A stretch of DNA of 64,000 nucleotides from Lysobacter sp. GX 14042. Lineage in GTDB: Bacteria > Pseudomonadota > Gammaproteobacteria > Xanthomonadales > Xanthomonadaceae. The notes beneath the pieces were generated by a model. The model had not been told where the DNA came from, did no database searches, and saw nothing but the letters and a program-made list of their open reading frames with translations. Position numbers and translations under genes: made by a program. Each line of letters opens with the position of its first letter. Position 1 is the first letter of the stretch. Positions 31,470 to 39,515 of the stretch are shown here, piece by piece. Location of the stretch: the NCBI RefSeq assembly GCF_021390425.1, contig NZ_JAJUWY010000001.1, positions 124,001 to 188,000 on the forward strand. The letters run 5' to 3'.

Positions 31470-32456
31470 TTACGCGCCGGGCAGAAGGCGAATCGAGTCG
31501 ATGATCGCGTCCCATAGCTCCAGGGCTTCCTCATCATCTTCGAAGGGCGGCTCGTACGGATTATCGTCATCGACAACCGGTTGGCCGAAAACCTGCATTT
31601 CTGCCAGCAGATAGGGCTCCGTTACCGACACTGCCTTGCCGGGAGCTTCCCAGGCGAACGTGTAGATCCGCTGACCACTTTCGGTAGAAGCCATCGAATA
31701 CTCGCCGCCGGAAACTCCGCCGGGACTGCGCTTGCCCTTGCGCAGGCGCGTGGCGCCCTGGGCGACCAGGATCGCCTCCGACAACATGCCACGATCCAGC
31801 AGTGTCTCCTTGTCAACCTCGGCCTGGGTGCTGCTGAGCAGGCTGAGTACCATGCCCGGGTACTCCGGCAGCCGGACCGAGACGTCCATCATTTCCGAGC
31901 GGAAGCCGGTGCCCGCAATCCAGCCCCCGTCCACGCAGAAGCCGGGCGCACCCGGAACGTCTTCGGGCTCCAGCCCCTGAAGTCCACCCGCGATCCCCCG
32001 CAACAGGGCGTCCGCGCGCTTCTCAAGCGACGCACTGACTCCGCCGCTATACCGGTACGCGCGCCAGGGATCATCTGTCATGAAGAATGCGTCCGCCCAC
32101 AGCATGTCTTCCTCATCCGGCCACTCCCAGGACATCAGGGTCTGCCCGCCGGCTGGATAAACAACCCGGTCGATGAGCATGCTGCGACCGGTGGCGTGTT
32201 GCTGTTCCTCAAGCTCTTTCGTTCGACCCTCGATCCGGCGCTCAAGCTGTCCTGCAGAGTCCGGCAAGCGCTCGAACAGGTCACCTTCAATGCGGTAGAC
32301 CTCTGTCACATCAGCAGAGCGAGGCAACTCGATTGAAAGCCGGCCGAAACAGTGTCGTCGCCAATTTTCACGTTCCATAGCTTCCACATTTCCTTGTGTA
32401 CAGCCGGCAAGCAGGATCAATGCGATCAGCAGGAATGCCAATCTGGTAGCGGTCAC
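31470..32456 (-). CDS. Tli4-like immunity lipoprotein, second copy
   Basis: A predicted periplasmic lipoprotein of about 328 residues. A hydrophobic leader ends in lipobox LAGC (LAFLLIALILLAGCTQ). The body shows HCFGRLSIELPRSADVTEVY early, GFCVDGGWIAGTG in the middle, and ends ALELWDAIIDSIRLLPGA, the C-terminal pattern of T6SS lipase immunity proteins (Tli4 family). It is a divergent paralogue of the protein at 33471-34502. The start is uncertain: GTG at 32456 suits the lipoprotein signal; GTG 32480 and ATG 32597 are also in frame. Confidence 0.75.
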   Translation of the reverse strand: MTATRLAFLLIALILLAGCTQGNVEAMERENWRRHCFGRLSIELPRSADVTEVYRIEGDLFERLPDSAGQLERRIEGRTKELEEQQHATGRSMLIDRVVYPAGGQTLMSWEWPDEEDMLWADAFFMTDDPWRAYRYSGGVSASLEKRADALLRGIAGGLQGLEPEDVPGAPGFCVDGGWIAGTGFRSEMMDVSVRLPEYPGMVLSLLSSTQAEVDKETLLDRGMLSEAILVAQGATRLRKGKRSPGGVSGGEYSMASTESGQRIYTFAWEAPGKAVSVTEPYLLAEMQVFGQPVVDDDNPYEPPFEDDEEALELWDAIIDSIRLLPGA

Positions 32457-32617
32457 CTTCGCCAGCAGGCAGGACTCCACCTCCCAAAACGTCTGTGCGG
32501 GTGCCACGCCCGACAAAGCGCGGCGGAACTCCCTCGTGCCAGCGGCACGCACGCGCGTGCCGGTCACCGTACCTATGCCACTCACATCAGCCTCCATGCC
32601 AGGTCGTGCTGCACTCG

Positions 32618-33136
32618 CTATTTCATATATTCGGTGTACTGATATCGACCCGGGAGCATGCCAACGCCATCGTCCACTTCCTTGGCGATCCCGAGGGCCC
32701 TCAGTTGGGCGTCCAGCAGATCCTGACGGGCCGCGATGCCATAGCCCAGGGTTGTTTCTATCGTTATCTTCTTTCCGGGAAGAACGTGCACTATCGCCGT
32801 AGTGGCGCCTTTTGGCCAAGGCTGCTCCACCTGGGCCTGCACTTCATACGGTTCGCCAAGTGCCGGAGTGATAACCACCGGAAGAGTGTGCTTCGCGGAG
32901 TCCATCGCCATGCAACAGCTACTCCCTCCGCCGGTCACCGCACCGGGGCGGACCGCCTCGTACGCCGTCCCCGCGAGCTCTCCCTGCACCCGCACCTCGA
33001 CAATCGCCTCATCCGAGTAATTGAACACAACGCCAGTCAGCCCATCCACCTTGTGCCCCGCCCCTGATTGGCTGCAAGCGGAAGCTGTCCACGCCAGACC
33101 GCAAGACAGGGCCATCACCACCCACAAACATCTCAA
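32618..33136 (-). CDS. DUF3304-like lipoprotein
   Basis: A 172-residue secreted protein, MRCLWVVMALSCGLAWTASA then Cys, a probable lipoprotein signal. The mature part begins VDGLTGVVFNYSDEAIVEVR, has a CC pair in GGGSSCCMAM and IVHVLPGKKITIETTLGYG later. This resembles DUF3304 proteins, which often sit next to T6SS lipase effector genes. Function unknown; an accessory or orphan immunity role is an inference from position. Confidence 0.62.
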   Translation of the reverse strand: MRCLWVVMALSCGLAWTASACSQSGAGHKVDGLTGVVFNYSDEAIVEVRVQGELAGTAYEAVRPGAVTGGGSSCCMAMDSAKHTLPVVITPALGEPYEVQAQVEQPWPKGATTAIVHVLPGKKITIETTLGYGIAARQDLLDAQLRALGIAKEVDDGVGMLPGRYQYTEYMK

Positions 33137-33179
33137 GACGGGCCCCTCATTCCGGCGCCAGGCTCCGCAAAGGTGCGAG

Positions 33180-33411
33180 GCCGCAGTAAAGCCTTAGCCA
33201 CCGTCACCGAAAGTCGATCGGCCAACATCGGAACTCCGGCTCCATCCCTTCCACCCGGAGGTCCGCCTTGGCAGTGCAGTTCCAGCAACCGCGCGCCCTT
33301 GCGGATCGCCGCAATCGCCCTCCACGCGGAACGTTGGCGCGCCTGGGCAAGTCGCTGGACCCGGACCTTCAGCGCTGGAGCGAGCTTGAGACTGGTTGTG
33401 GAGATGGTCAC
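33180..33411 (-). pseudogene. CopG antitoxin N-terminus joined to a frameshifted ParE toxin tail
   Basis: The minus strand from a GTG at 33411 encodes MTISTTSLKLAPALKVRVQR then LAQARQRS, an intact CopG N terminus. At about 33328 it passes straight into AWRAIAAIRKGARLLELH, a ParE-type sequence. The expected ParE continuation (VEGMEPEFRCWPIDF) is found one frame over, then a second shift is needed for FGDGG. So an internal deletion fused the two genes, and at least two frameshifts followed. No functional product is expected. Confidence 0.68.
33329..33373. repeat. 45-bp direct repeat, right copy
   Basis: Right-hand partner of 31359-31403 (one mismatch, G versus A). It lies in the CopG N-terminal fragment. 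Confidence 0.9.
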
Positions 33412-33470
33412 TGGAGCACCAAGTGTTACCAAGCGGCACCTGATCATAGTCCTCGGCGAGTGCCACGCCC

Positions 33471-34502
33471 TCACCCCGGCCGCTTCCTGATTGAAGCAAT
33501 GATCCGGTCCCACAGCGCGACCGCACGACCCTCATCCATGCCAGCCTGCGCGGAGCCGGCTTCCTCGTCACCGGTTGACAGGCTGACCAGCAACTTCGGG
33601 TTTCGCCGACTCGGTAAGCGTGTGCGGGTTTCCGCATAGAACCCGTGCAGCTGCCGGTGGCCATCGGCGAATGCGCCCAGCCATTCGTCCCCGGCATCGC
33701 CGGCGAGCAGGCGGGGTCCTGCTCTCAGCCTTTCCGGACGTATGCCCAAGCCGTCCAAGTTGGCTTCGCCGCGTTCGCTGAGCCCCGGGTCGTCCGATGC
33801 CTGCTCGAAAGTGTTGATATCGATGTGAAGCGCGACCGGAACCCCGTCGAGGTAGCCCGCATAGGCGAGATCGGTTTCCTCGTAATCATTCCCGGGGTCG
33901 AATACGACGTTATCGATGCAGAACCCCTTCGGGGCGTCAAGCAGTACATCGTCCGTGCTACGCAACGACGCTGCCATGGTGGCCAGCCGCGACTGGATAC
34001 CATCCCGGGTTTCGGCGGAGTAGGCCGTCTCAGCCAGCACGACATGCGTGTCATCCAGCACGGTATGCATTTCGAGCCGGACGGCGTCGGTCGAATCTGG
34101 GCTCGCATAGGAGGAGAAGAGTGCCAGACCGGGCCCCGGGCTCTCGCGCCCGACGAGCATGGAACTTCCCGTGGCGAAATGCCGCTTCTGGCGCAGCCCG
34201 CTCTCGCGGGCAAGAACGGCGGATTCGAACCCTTCCCCGCCCCGGACACCGCTCACCGTGACATCGACCCGAGTGAAGTCCTGGTCGTGGCCGAAGTAGA
34301 AGCTCGCGTCCCCACCGCCATCGAGGCCCTTGTACTGGCGTGTGAGCCGGGCAGGAACATCCATCACATACCTCCCGACACACACCCTACGCATCTCGAT
34401 GTCCAGATCACCAGCCATGCCAAGCTCCCGACCGTTGCCGTTGCAGCCCGCCAGAACCAGGGCGGCGACGAATAAGAAGAATCGAAGAAAAATCACGCTC
34501 AT
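33471..34502 (-). CDS. Tli4-like T6SS immunity lipoprotein (cognate copy)
   Basis: A predicted periplasmic lipoprotein of 343 residues, signal MSVIFLRFFLFVAALVLAGC. The body contains VCVGRYVMDVPARLTRQYKG near the N terminus, GFCIDNVVFDPGNDYEETDL in the middle, and ends VALWDRIIASIRKRPG, matching the Tli4 C-terminal domain. Its ATG overlaps the TGA of the effector gene (ATGA), the arrangement expected for a cognate immunity gene that must be made with the toxin. Family knowledge: Tli proteins bind and block lipase effectors in the periplasm. Confidence 0.82.
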   Translation of the reverse strand: MSVIFLRFFLFVAALVLAGCNGNGRELGMAGDLDIEMRRVCVGRYVMDVPARLTRQYKGLDGGGDASFYFGHDQDFTRVDVTVSGVRGGEGFESAVLARESGLRQKRHFATGSSMLVGRESPGPGLALFSSYASPDSTDAVRLEMHTVLDDTHVVLAETAYSAETRDGIQSRLATMAASLRSTDDVLLDAPKGFCIDNVVFDPGNDYEETDLAYAGYLDGVPVALHIDINTFEQASDDPGLSERGEANLDGLGIRPERLRAGPRLLAGDAGDEWLGAFADGHRQLHGFYAETRTRLPSRRNPKLLVSLSTGDEEAGSAQAGMDEGRAVALWDRIIASIRKRPG

Positions 34503-36265
34503 GTTGCCAATCTCGCCACAGCGGCGATCTTCTGTATGGAGAACAAGGTCGCGAACTGCGCCTGCTGGTTCTTGTATGAAGGCTCATGCTCGAAGCCGCC
34601 CATCCGAAACTGTTGTCGAATGCACCCCGCGGCACCCGCGGCGAGCAGCGGCGCCCGCCCGGAGCTGGTCGGAACGGTTCCGTCGCCTCCTCCATCCTGC
34701 CCGGCGACACTGATCTCCCAGTAACTGGTCTCGTACGCGCTAGCCGCAGCGCCACCCCACATCGCACCAGCGTGGTTGTGCAAGTACTCGGTCTGGCCGC
34801 CCACATACAGCGGATTGGAACCTGAATCCCTGACCTCGTCGAATCTTAGGTCACGCACTTGTTGCTCAGAGGGTCGGGGACTCCTGTCCGGTGACATTCC
34901 CTGCTTCATCTGCCACCGGACGCGTTCGAAGCTTGCGATGTTCCGATCCGCGCCGTAGTACACGTAAGTAGCATCGTGGTAATGGCCACGGATCTGTTCG
35001 TGAAATTCCTTGGCTGCGCTGATGTTCAGCGCATATTCGTTCCACGACACCGGGCGGCCGCCTTGCGGGCGCAACCACTCCGGGCGCACCAATCCCCACC
35101 AGCGGTCGCGTCGCAGGTAGATCTCTCCATAGGGATCGGAGGCCGGCAAGGACTCGACCTCGCGACCGTCCACGCCCTCGATCTTCAACCAGCCTGCCTG
35201 GTACTCGCCCGTGGGGAGCAACTGCAGCGCACCCGGTGCCTGAGCGAAAACCGCCGTGACTTCACGGCCATTACTACCGATGACAAGCCCGGCGACGAAA
35301 CTTTCGTCCCGCATGCCGACCTTGCAGCGGCGATAGGCAACGGCGGCACCGACCGCAGGCATGACGCCGTGGACAACTCCAGCGATCCTGTCCTTCATGC
35401 CGGCCATCGCAGCGCACCTCCGGGCGACTAGCCCCCCCATGGAATGCGTAACCAGGATCACCTGGTCGCATTTGAAGCCGTTCCGATTGTTGGCAGCGAT
35501 GACCGCTTCGATCCTGTTGCCAAGACGCTCGGCCGCTGCCGAGTTCGAATCCAACCAGTTGTACCCGCACGCGTACACCGGCATGCGGAATTTCGCCCTC
35601 TTGATCAGGTCATCCGAAGCGATCGATTCGGCGACGGCGTGCCCGGGGCCGTTCGATTCGACATACCACACGGGGTCGAACGCCCTCATCCGCATCGGGA
35701 TACCCGGCGGCAGAGCCAGTTCGGGTCGGCGCTGCCCTGGCTCAGGAATAGCGCTCACTGCGGTGTAGTAGAAATCCTGCCAGTTGGCAGGGTTCACCCC
35801 CTGCCCATTGAGGCGCTCTTCCAGCCACAGCAGGAACGAGTGGTAGCTCCCCTCCGAAACTTCGCCCCAGAACCGTTCGTCGCGATACTGCGTCCTGCTG
35901 GAAACCGAGCCCACCGCCCGGCCGGGAATCGAGCCGCGGGGATCGACGGCGGTACGGGCCGGATGCATACGCCTTTGGCGCGTTGCCGGGCCGCTGAAGC
36001 TCATCCTTCGGGCAAGCCCGAGCGGTTGGCCGGCGGTGGTGTCGAGTCGCCAGACCTTGTCACGGCTCCGGTCGTTGCTCATGAGGTTCGAGCCCATGAT
36101 TCCCGGGACAAAGATCACCGGAAGGATCTTGTCCTGTACCACCAACCTGACCATGTCGTCGAACGTGGTGGCTGACAAGGTCCACTCGAAGACTGGATTG
36201 CCGGAGTTTCCGAACAGCGCGCCGGCATCGCGATGCCCGACGGGACCATTGTCGCCGTTACTCAT
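34499..36265 (-). CDS. T6SS alpha/beta-hydrolase (Tle-type lipase) effector
   Basis: A 588-residue protein with no signal peptide. Catalytic elements of a PGAP1-like lipase are visible: oxyanion strand PVIFVPGIMGSNLM around residue 55, nucleophile Ser275 in LVTHSMGGLVARR, Asp in GGGDGTVPTSSGR near residue 527, and His560 in GGFEHEPSYKN. It starts one base into the vgrG stop (TGATG) and overlaps the following Tli4-like gene, so VgrG, effector and immunity are co-translated. The Tli4-type partner suggests a Tle4-like phospholipase (inference). Lower GC than the housekeeping genes, as in many cargo effectors. Confidence 0.85.
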   Translation of the reverse strand: MSNGDNGPVGHRDAGALFGNSGNPVFEWTLSATTFDDMVRLVVQDKILPVIFVPGIMGSNLMSNDRSRDKVWRLDTTAGQPLGLARRMSFSGPATRQRRMHPARTAVDPRGSIPGRAVGSVSSRTQYRDERFWGEVSEGSYHSFLLWLEERLNGQGVNPANWQDFYYTAVSAIPEPGQRRPELALPPGIPMRMRAFDPVWYVESNGPGHAVAESIASDDLIKRAKFRMPVYACGYNWLDSNSAAAERLGNRIEAVIAANNRNGFKCDQVILVTHSMGGLVARRCAAMAGMKDRIAGVVHGVMPAVGAAVAYRRCKVGMRDESFVAGLVIGSNGREVTAVFAQAPGALQLLPTGEYQAGWLKIEGVDGREVESLPASDPYGEIYLRRDRWWGLVRPEWLRPQGGRPVSWNEYALNISAAKEFHEQIRGHYHDATYVYYGADRNIASFERVRWQMKQGMSPDRSPRPSEQQVRDLRFDEVRDSGSNPLYVGGQTEYLHNHAGAMWGGAAASAYETSYWEISVAGQDGGGDGTVPTSSGRAPLLAAGAAGCIRQQFRMGGFEHEPSYKNQQAQFATLFSIQKIAAVARLAT

Positions 36266-39200
36266 CAGGGTAGGCCTCCATCGGTTTTCTGCAGGAGTTC
36301 GATCACAACCCGCTCCAGCCCCAAGCCCTGCTGGACCGGGATCCGGCCATCGCTGCCGGTAATCCCGTGGATGATCGCGCCGTCAGCACGCGTCAGCTTG
36401 TAGGGCATGTCGCGGATCAGTTCGCCCGCGGGGTCGCGCAGTTCGAAGCCCTCGTTGAAATTCGCTTCCAGCCAGCTGTTCATCTCCCGGCTCAACTGCG
36501 CCGGCCCGGCAAAGCTCTTCTTCTGCGCCTGCACTTTGATCTCCCCCGGACAAGCCACGCTGATGTTTCCACCTTCGATGGTGATGCTTGCCCCACCGCT
36601 GGTCGCCAGGTGCAGCGTCTTGCCGGCGGCGAGTTCCACTTGGGCATTGGCGCTGATGACCTGCAGGCTTTCCCTGGCCTGCAGCTTGAGATGATCGCTC
36701 TGTGCCTGGAGGCTAAGGCTGCCCCCCGCGGTGACGAGGGAGAGGGCGGCCTCATAAGGGCTGCCCTCACCCCGCCCCTTTCCCGCAGCCGGAAGAGGCG
36801 GCTGGGCACCTTCCGCCGCCTGGGCCAGCCAGCCGATCGCCTGGCCGGTGTGGATGCGGAGGTTGCCGGCGACCGCGGCGTTCGAGGCGCCGCTGGACAG
36901 GGTCAGGGTTTCGCCGGTGCTCCAGTGCAGGGACTGGCCGGCCACCAGGCCGATGCCGGCGGGGGCGGACAGGCCGAGGATCGCGTCGGCGGTGTGGGGC
37001 ACGCGGCTTTCGCCGGGCGCCGCGCTACGCTCGGCGGCGCTGGCCAGTGCCGCGTCGAAGGCGCTGCCGTCCACGGTGGCGCGGGCGCTGGCATCCAGTA
37101 CCGGAACTGGCGCGCGCTCATCGGAGAGCGCCGACCGCTTCGCGCTGTCCACTCCGAGGTGCGCCGCCATCTTCACCGTCAGGTGGGTGCCGGCGACGTC
37201 GGAGAACGACTGCGCCAGCGTCGCCACTTGCCGCAACAGGGCGTTGGCCGGCACGTGGTCGCCCGCGGGTTCGTCCGGTCCCGTGCCCCAGGCGCTGATC
37301 CACAGGCCACGCTCGCCGCGGATCGCGCCCCAGTAGTCGGTGCGCAGCTCGAAGCCCTCGCCGCGGAAGCTGCCGCGGTAATTGTCGGCCTGGTGGACCA
37401 GGTGGCCGAGGTTGAGCTCGCTGTGGCCGTGGGTGGTGGCCAGTTGCAGGCGCAGCTGGCCATCGGTGTCGTCGAACACCAGGCGGTTGTGGCCCTCGCC
37501 GGCGAACTCGCGGCTCTTGAAGCCCGACAGCGCCGCGGCGTTGCGGTGGCCGTCGGCGTCCGGACTCATGCCGTGCCACGCGGGGGCGTTGCCGCCGGCC
37601 AGGTTGCCCTGCGCGCTGGGGCGGTGGTCTCCGGCCTCCGCGAACAGGCCATCCGGCACTTTGGCGGCGTCGCGGCCGCCGGGCGTGGGCGCGATGCCGC
37701 CCTCGCCCTGGCCGTTGTACAGGCTGCCGACCACGACCGGGCGGTCGATATCGCCCTCGAGGAAACCCACCAGCACTTCCTGGCCGACGCGCGGCAGGAA
37801 CTGGGCGCCGACGCCGGGGCCGGCGTAGCGTTGGCTTACGCGCAGCCAACAGCTGTTGTGAGTGGGACTCTGGAAGTGGAAGCGGACCTTGATGCGGCCC
37901 AGGGCGTCGGCGTGGAGTTCACTGCCACCTTCGCCCCCGACCACGATCGCGGTCTGGTAGCCGGGCGCGGTCGGGCGCGGGTTGAGTCGGGCGCCGGTGC
38001 CGTCGGGCAGGACCGGGCGCCAGGGCAGTTCACGCGGCACCGCGGTGAAGGCGTTGGCGTAGCCGAGTTGCCCGGCGGCCCGGACGAGCGCCGGGTCCGG
38101 GTATTCCTGCGTCCCCGACGACGGCTGCGCCCCGTAATCCGGGTAAGCGCAGCGCACCCGGTGCCCCGCGCGCCCTCCTTCCGGAAAAACCGGAATCCCG
38201 TCCGCTTCCCCAAGCAACACCTCCACGCCCTCGCGCACCACGTCGGGGAGGTTGTTGATGCCCAGGTGGTGGATGGAGGTGAGGAGGAGTTCGGGGGTGC
38301 CGGGAAGGTCCCCGGGTTCCCGCGTTCGCGGGAATGACCGATCGCCCAGCCGGAACCATTCCCCGGCGCGGAAGCTGCGGGCCGTTCCACGACCCAGCCA
38401 CTCGTGTCGCCCCGCTTCGCGCGCCTGGGCGATGAGCCCGGCGTAGCGGGCGCCCTCGGCCTGGCTGGCGAAGGCGTAGCCACCGGTTGGGTCGTAGACT
38501 TCCAGGGCATTGCCTTCGCCGCCGGCCTCCAGGGTGGTGGCCGCCGACAGCACCCGGGTCCGGTAGTCACCCGTCAGCAGGGTCAGCACGCCGGAGCCGA
38601 GCGATTCGGCGCGACCCAGGGCCTGGATCGCATCGCGGCTCTCGGCACGGTCGCCGCGGTGGAAGCGCACCGCGCCGCCGCCCGCCGAACCGGCGTCCTG
38701 CGGCCCCGCCGCACTGTCGGAAAACACCACCATGCGGTGTCCGGCTTCGCCACCCTCCTCGCCCGGCGCCTCCTCCAGGCGCCAGCCCAGCCCTTCCTCG
38801 GCCAGCAGGCGGGCAAGGAAACCGGCGTCGGTCTCGCGGTACTGCACGCAATAGCTGCGCGGGCGCACGGGCGCGGGCAGGCCGTCACCGGACAGGAAAG
38901 GGCCCACCTCGTCGCCGACCCGCCAGTCCGCCAGCGGCGCATAGCCGGCCAGCACCGCCTCGACGATCTCCAGCACGCCCATGTCCTGGAACACCCGGCT
39001 GTGCCGGCCCTGCTCCAGCAGCCAGGTCCAAGGCACCAGGCACAGCCGGTAGCGGGCCAGGCCGCCGTCACCGCCCAGGCAGGCGGCCTCGCGGACCAGC
39101 CCGCTGCGCGGCAGACGGCTGCCGTCGGCGAGGCGGGTCCACAAGGTGGCGCGCTTGCCGATCATCGGCTCCAGCGGCAGGCCCGCGTCGGTGCACAGCA

Positions 39201-39372
39201 CGTCCACCCACCACTGGTAGCCGCCCGACAACCACTCCTCGCCCTGCCAGCGCTCCACCACCAGCTCGGCGGGGCTGTCGGCAAGCTCCAGGGCGTAGAG
39301 GCGATGGGCGCCGGTATAGCGCGCAAGCGCGGCCAGCACCGCGCGGGCAACAGTGACTCCGCTGTTGTTCAT
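36265..39372 (-). CDS. vgrG: Type VI secretion spike protein VgrG with C-terminal extension
   Basis: A 1035-residue spike protein. The N-terminal gp27-like part runs from MNNSGVTVARAVLAALARYT to about 380. The gp5 OB-fold (IKVRFHFQSPTHNSCWLRVS, VGQEVLVGFLEGDIDRPVVV) is near 490-560, followed by the Vgr/DUF2345 region. An additional tail (EMNSWLEANFNEGFELRDPA...) resembles the cargo-linking extensions of lipase-associated VgrGs. Start ATG at 39372 with GGAGA. Two stretches, near residues 347-353 and 858-870, are coded by REP-like repeats inserted in frame. No T6SS core genes are nearby, so this is an orphan module. Confidence 0.93.
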   Translation of the reverse strand: MNNSGVTVARAVLAALARYTGAHRLYALELADSPAELVVERWQGEEWLSGGYQWWVDVLCTDAGLPLEPMIGKRATLWTRLADGSRLPRSGLVREAACLGGDGGLARYRLCLVPWTWLLEQGRHSRVFQDMGVLEIVEAVLAGYAPLADWRVGDEVGPFLSGDGLPAPVRPRSYCVQYRETDAGFLARLLAEEGLGWRLEEAPGEEGGEAGHRMVVFSDSAAGPQDAGSAGGGAVRFHRGDRAESRDAIQALGRAESLGSGVLTLLTGDYRTRVLSAATTLEAGGEGNALEVYDPTGGYAFASQAEGARYAGLIAQAREAGRHEWLGRGTARSFRAGEWFRLGDRSFPRTREPGDLPGTPELLLTSIHHLGINNLPDVVREGVEVLLGEADGIPVFPEGGRAGHRVRCAYPDYGAQPSSGTQEYPDPALVRAAGQLGYANAFTAVPRELPWRPVLPDGTGARLNPRPTAPGYQTAIVVGGEGGSELHADALGRIKVRFHFQSPTHNSCWLRVSQRYAGPGVGAQFLPRVGQEVLVGFLEGDIDRPVVVGSLYNGQGEGGIAPTPGGRDAAKVPDGLFAEAGDHRPSAQGNLAGGNAPAWHGMSPDADGHRNAAALSGFKSREFAGEGHNRLVFDDTDGQLRLQLATTHGHSELNLGHLVHQADNYRGSFRGEGFELRTDYWGAIRGERGLWISAWGTGPDEPAGDHVPANALLRQVATLAQSFSDVAGTHLTVKMAAHLGVDSAKRSALSDERAPVPVLDASARATVDGSAFDAALASAAERSAAPGESRVPHTADAILGLSAPAGIGLVAGQSLHWSTGETLTLSSGASNAAVAGNLRIHTGQAIGWLAQAAEGAQPPLPAAGKGRGEGSPYEAALSLVTAGGSLSLQAQSDHLKLQARESLQVISANAQVELAAGKTLHLATSGGASITIEGGNISVACPGEIKVQAQKKSFAGPAQLSREMNSWLEANFNEGFELRDPAGELIRDMPYKLTRADGAIIHGITGSDGRIPVQQGLGLERVVIELLQKTDGGLP
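36765..36806. repeat. Degenerate REP-like element inside vgrG (CTCTCCCGC type)
   Basis: The sequence CCCTCACCCCGCCCCTTTCC, continuing CGCAGCCGGAAGAGGCGG, resembles the intergenic element at 20826-20862 but is degenerate. It is read in frame and yields the Pro/Gly-rich segment AQPPLPAAGKGRGEGSPY. Confidence 0.55.
38316..38335. repeat. REP palindrome inside vgrG
   Basis: GTTCCCGCGTTCGCGGGAAT is a near-perfect palindrome identical in type to the intergenic copies at 55865, 58026 and 62124. On the minus strand it is translated as part of RSFPRTREPGD without breaking the frame. Confidence 0.85.
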
Positions 39373-39515
39373 GCGTCTCTCCGTAGACGCCCTAAAGCTT
39401 AGCCCAAGGCGGCCGTTAAGCAATCGAATCAGGCCAGCATTGGTCGCAACGCGTCACCAAGTGACTGCCGCTGTCTTCGCTAGCTGTTAAGATCGCGTGA
39501 CGCCCGGAGGATCGG

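Noticed and set aside
31359-33373. 45-bp direct repeats as insertion-sequence target duplications
   Set aside because: They are far too long for target duplications and encode the same antitoxin segment, so gene duplication or recombination is more likely.
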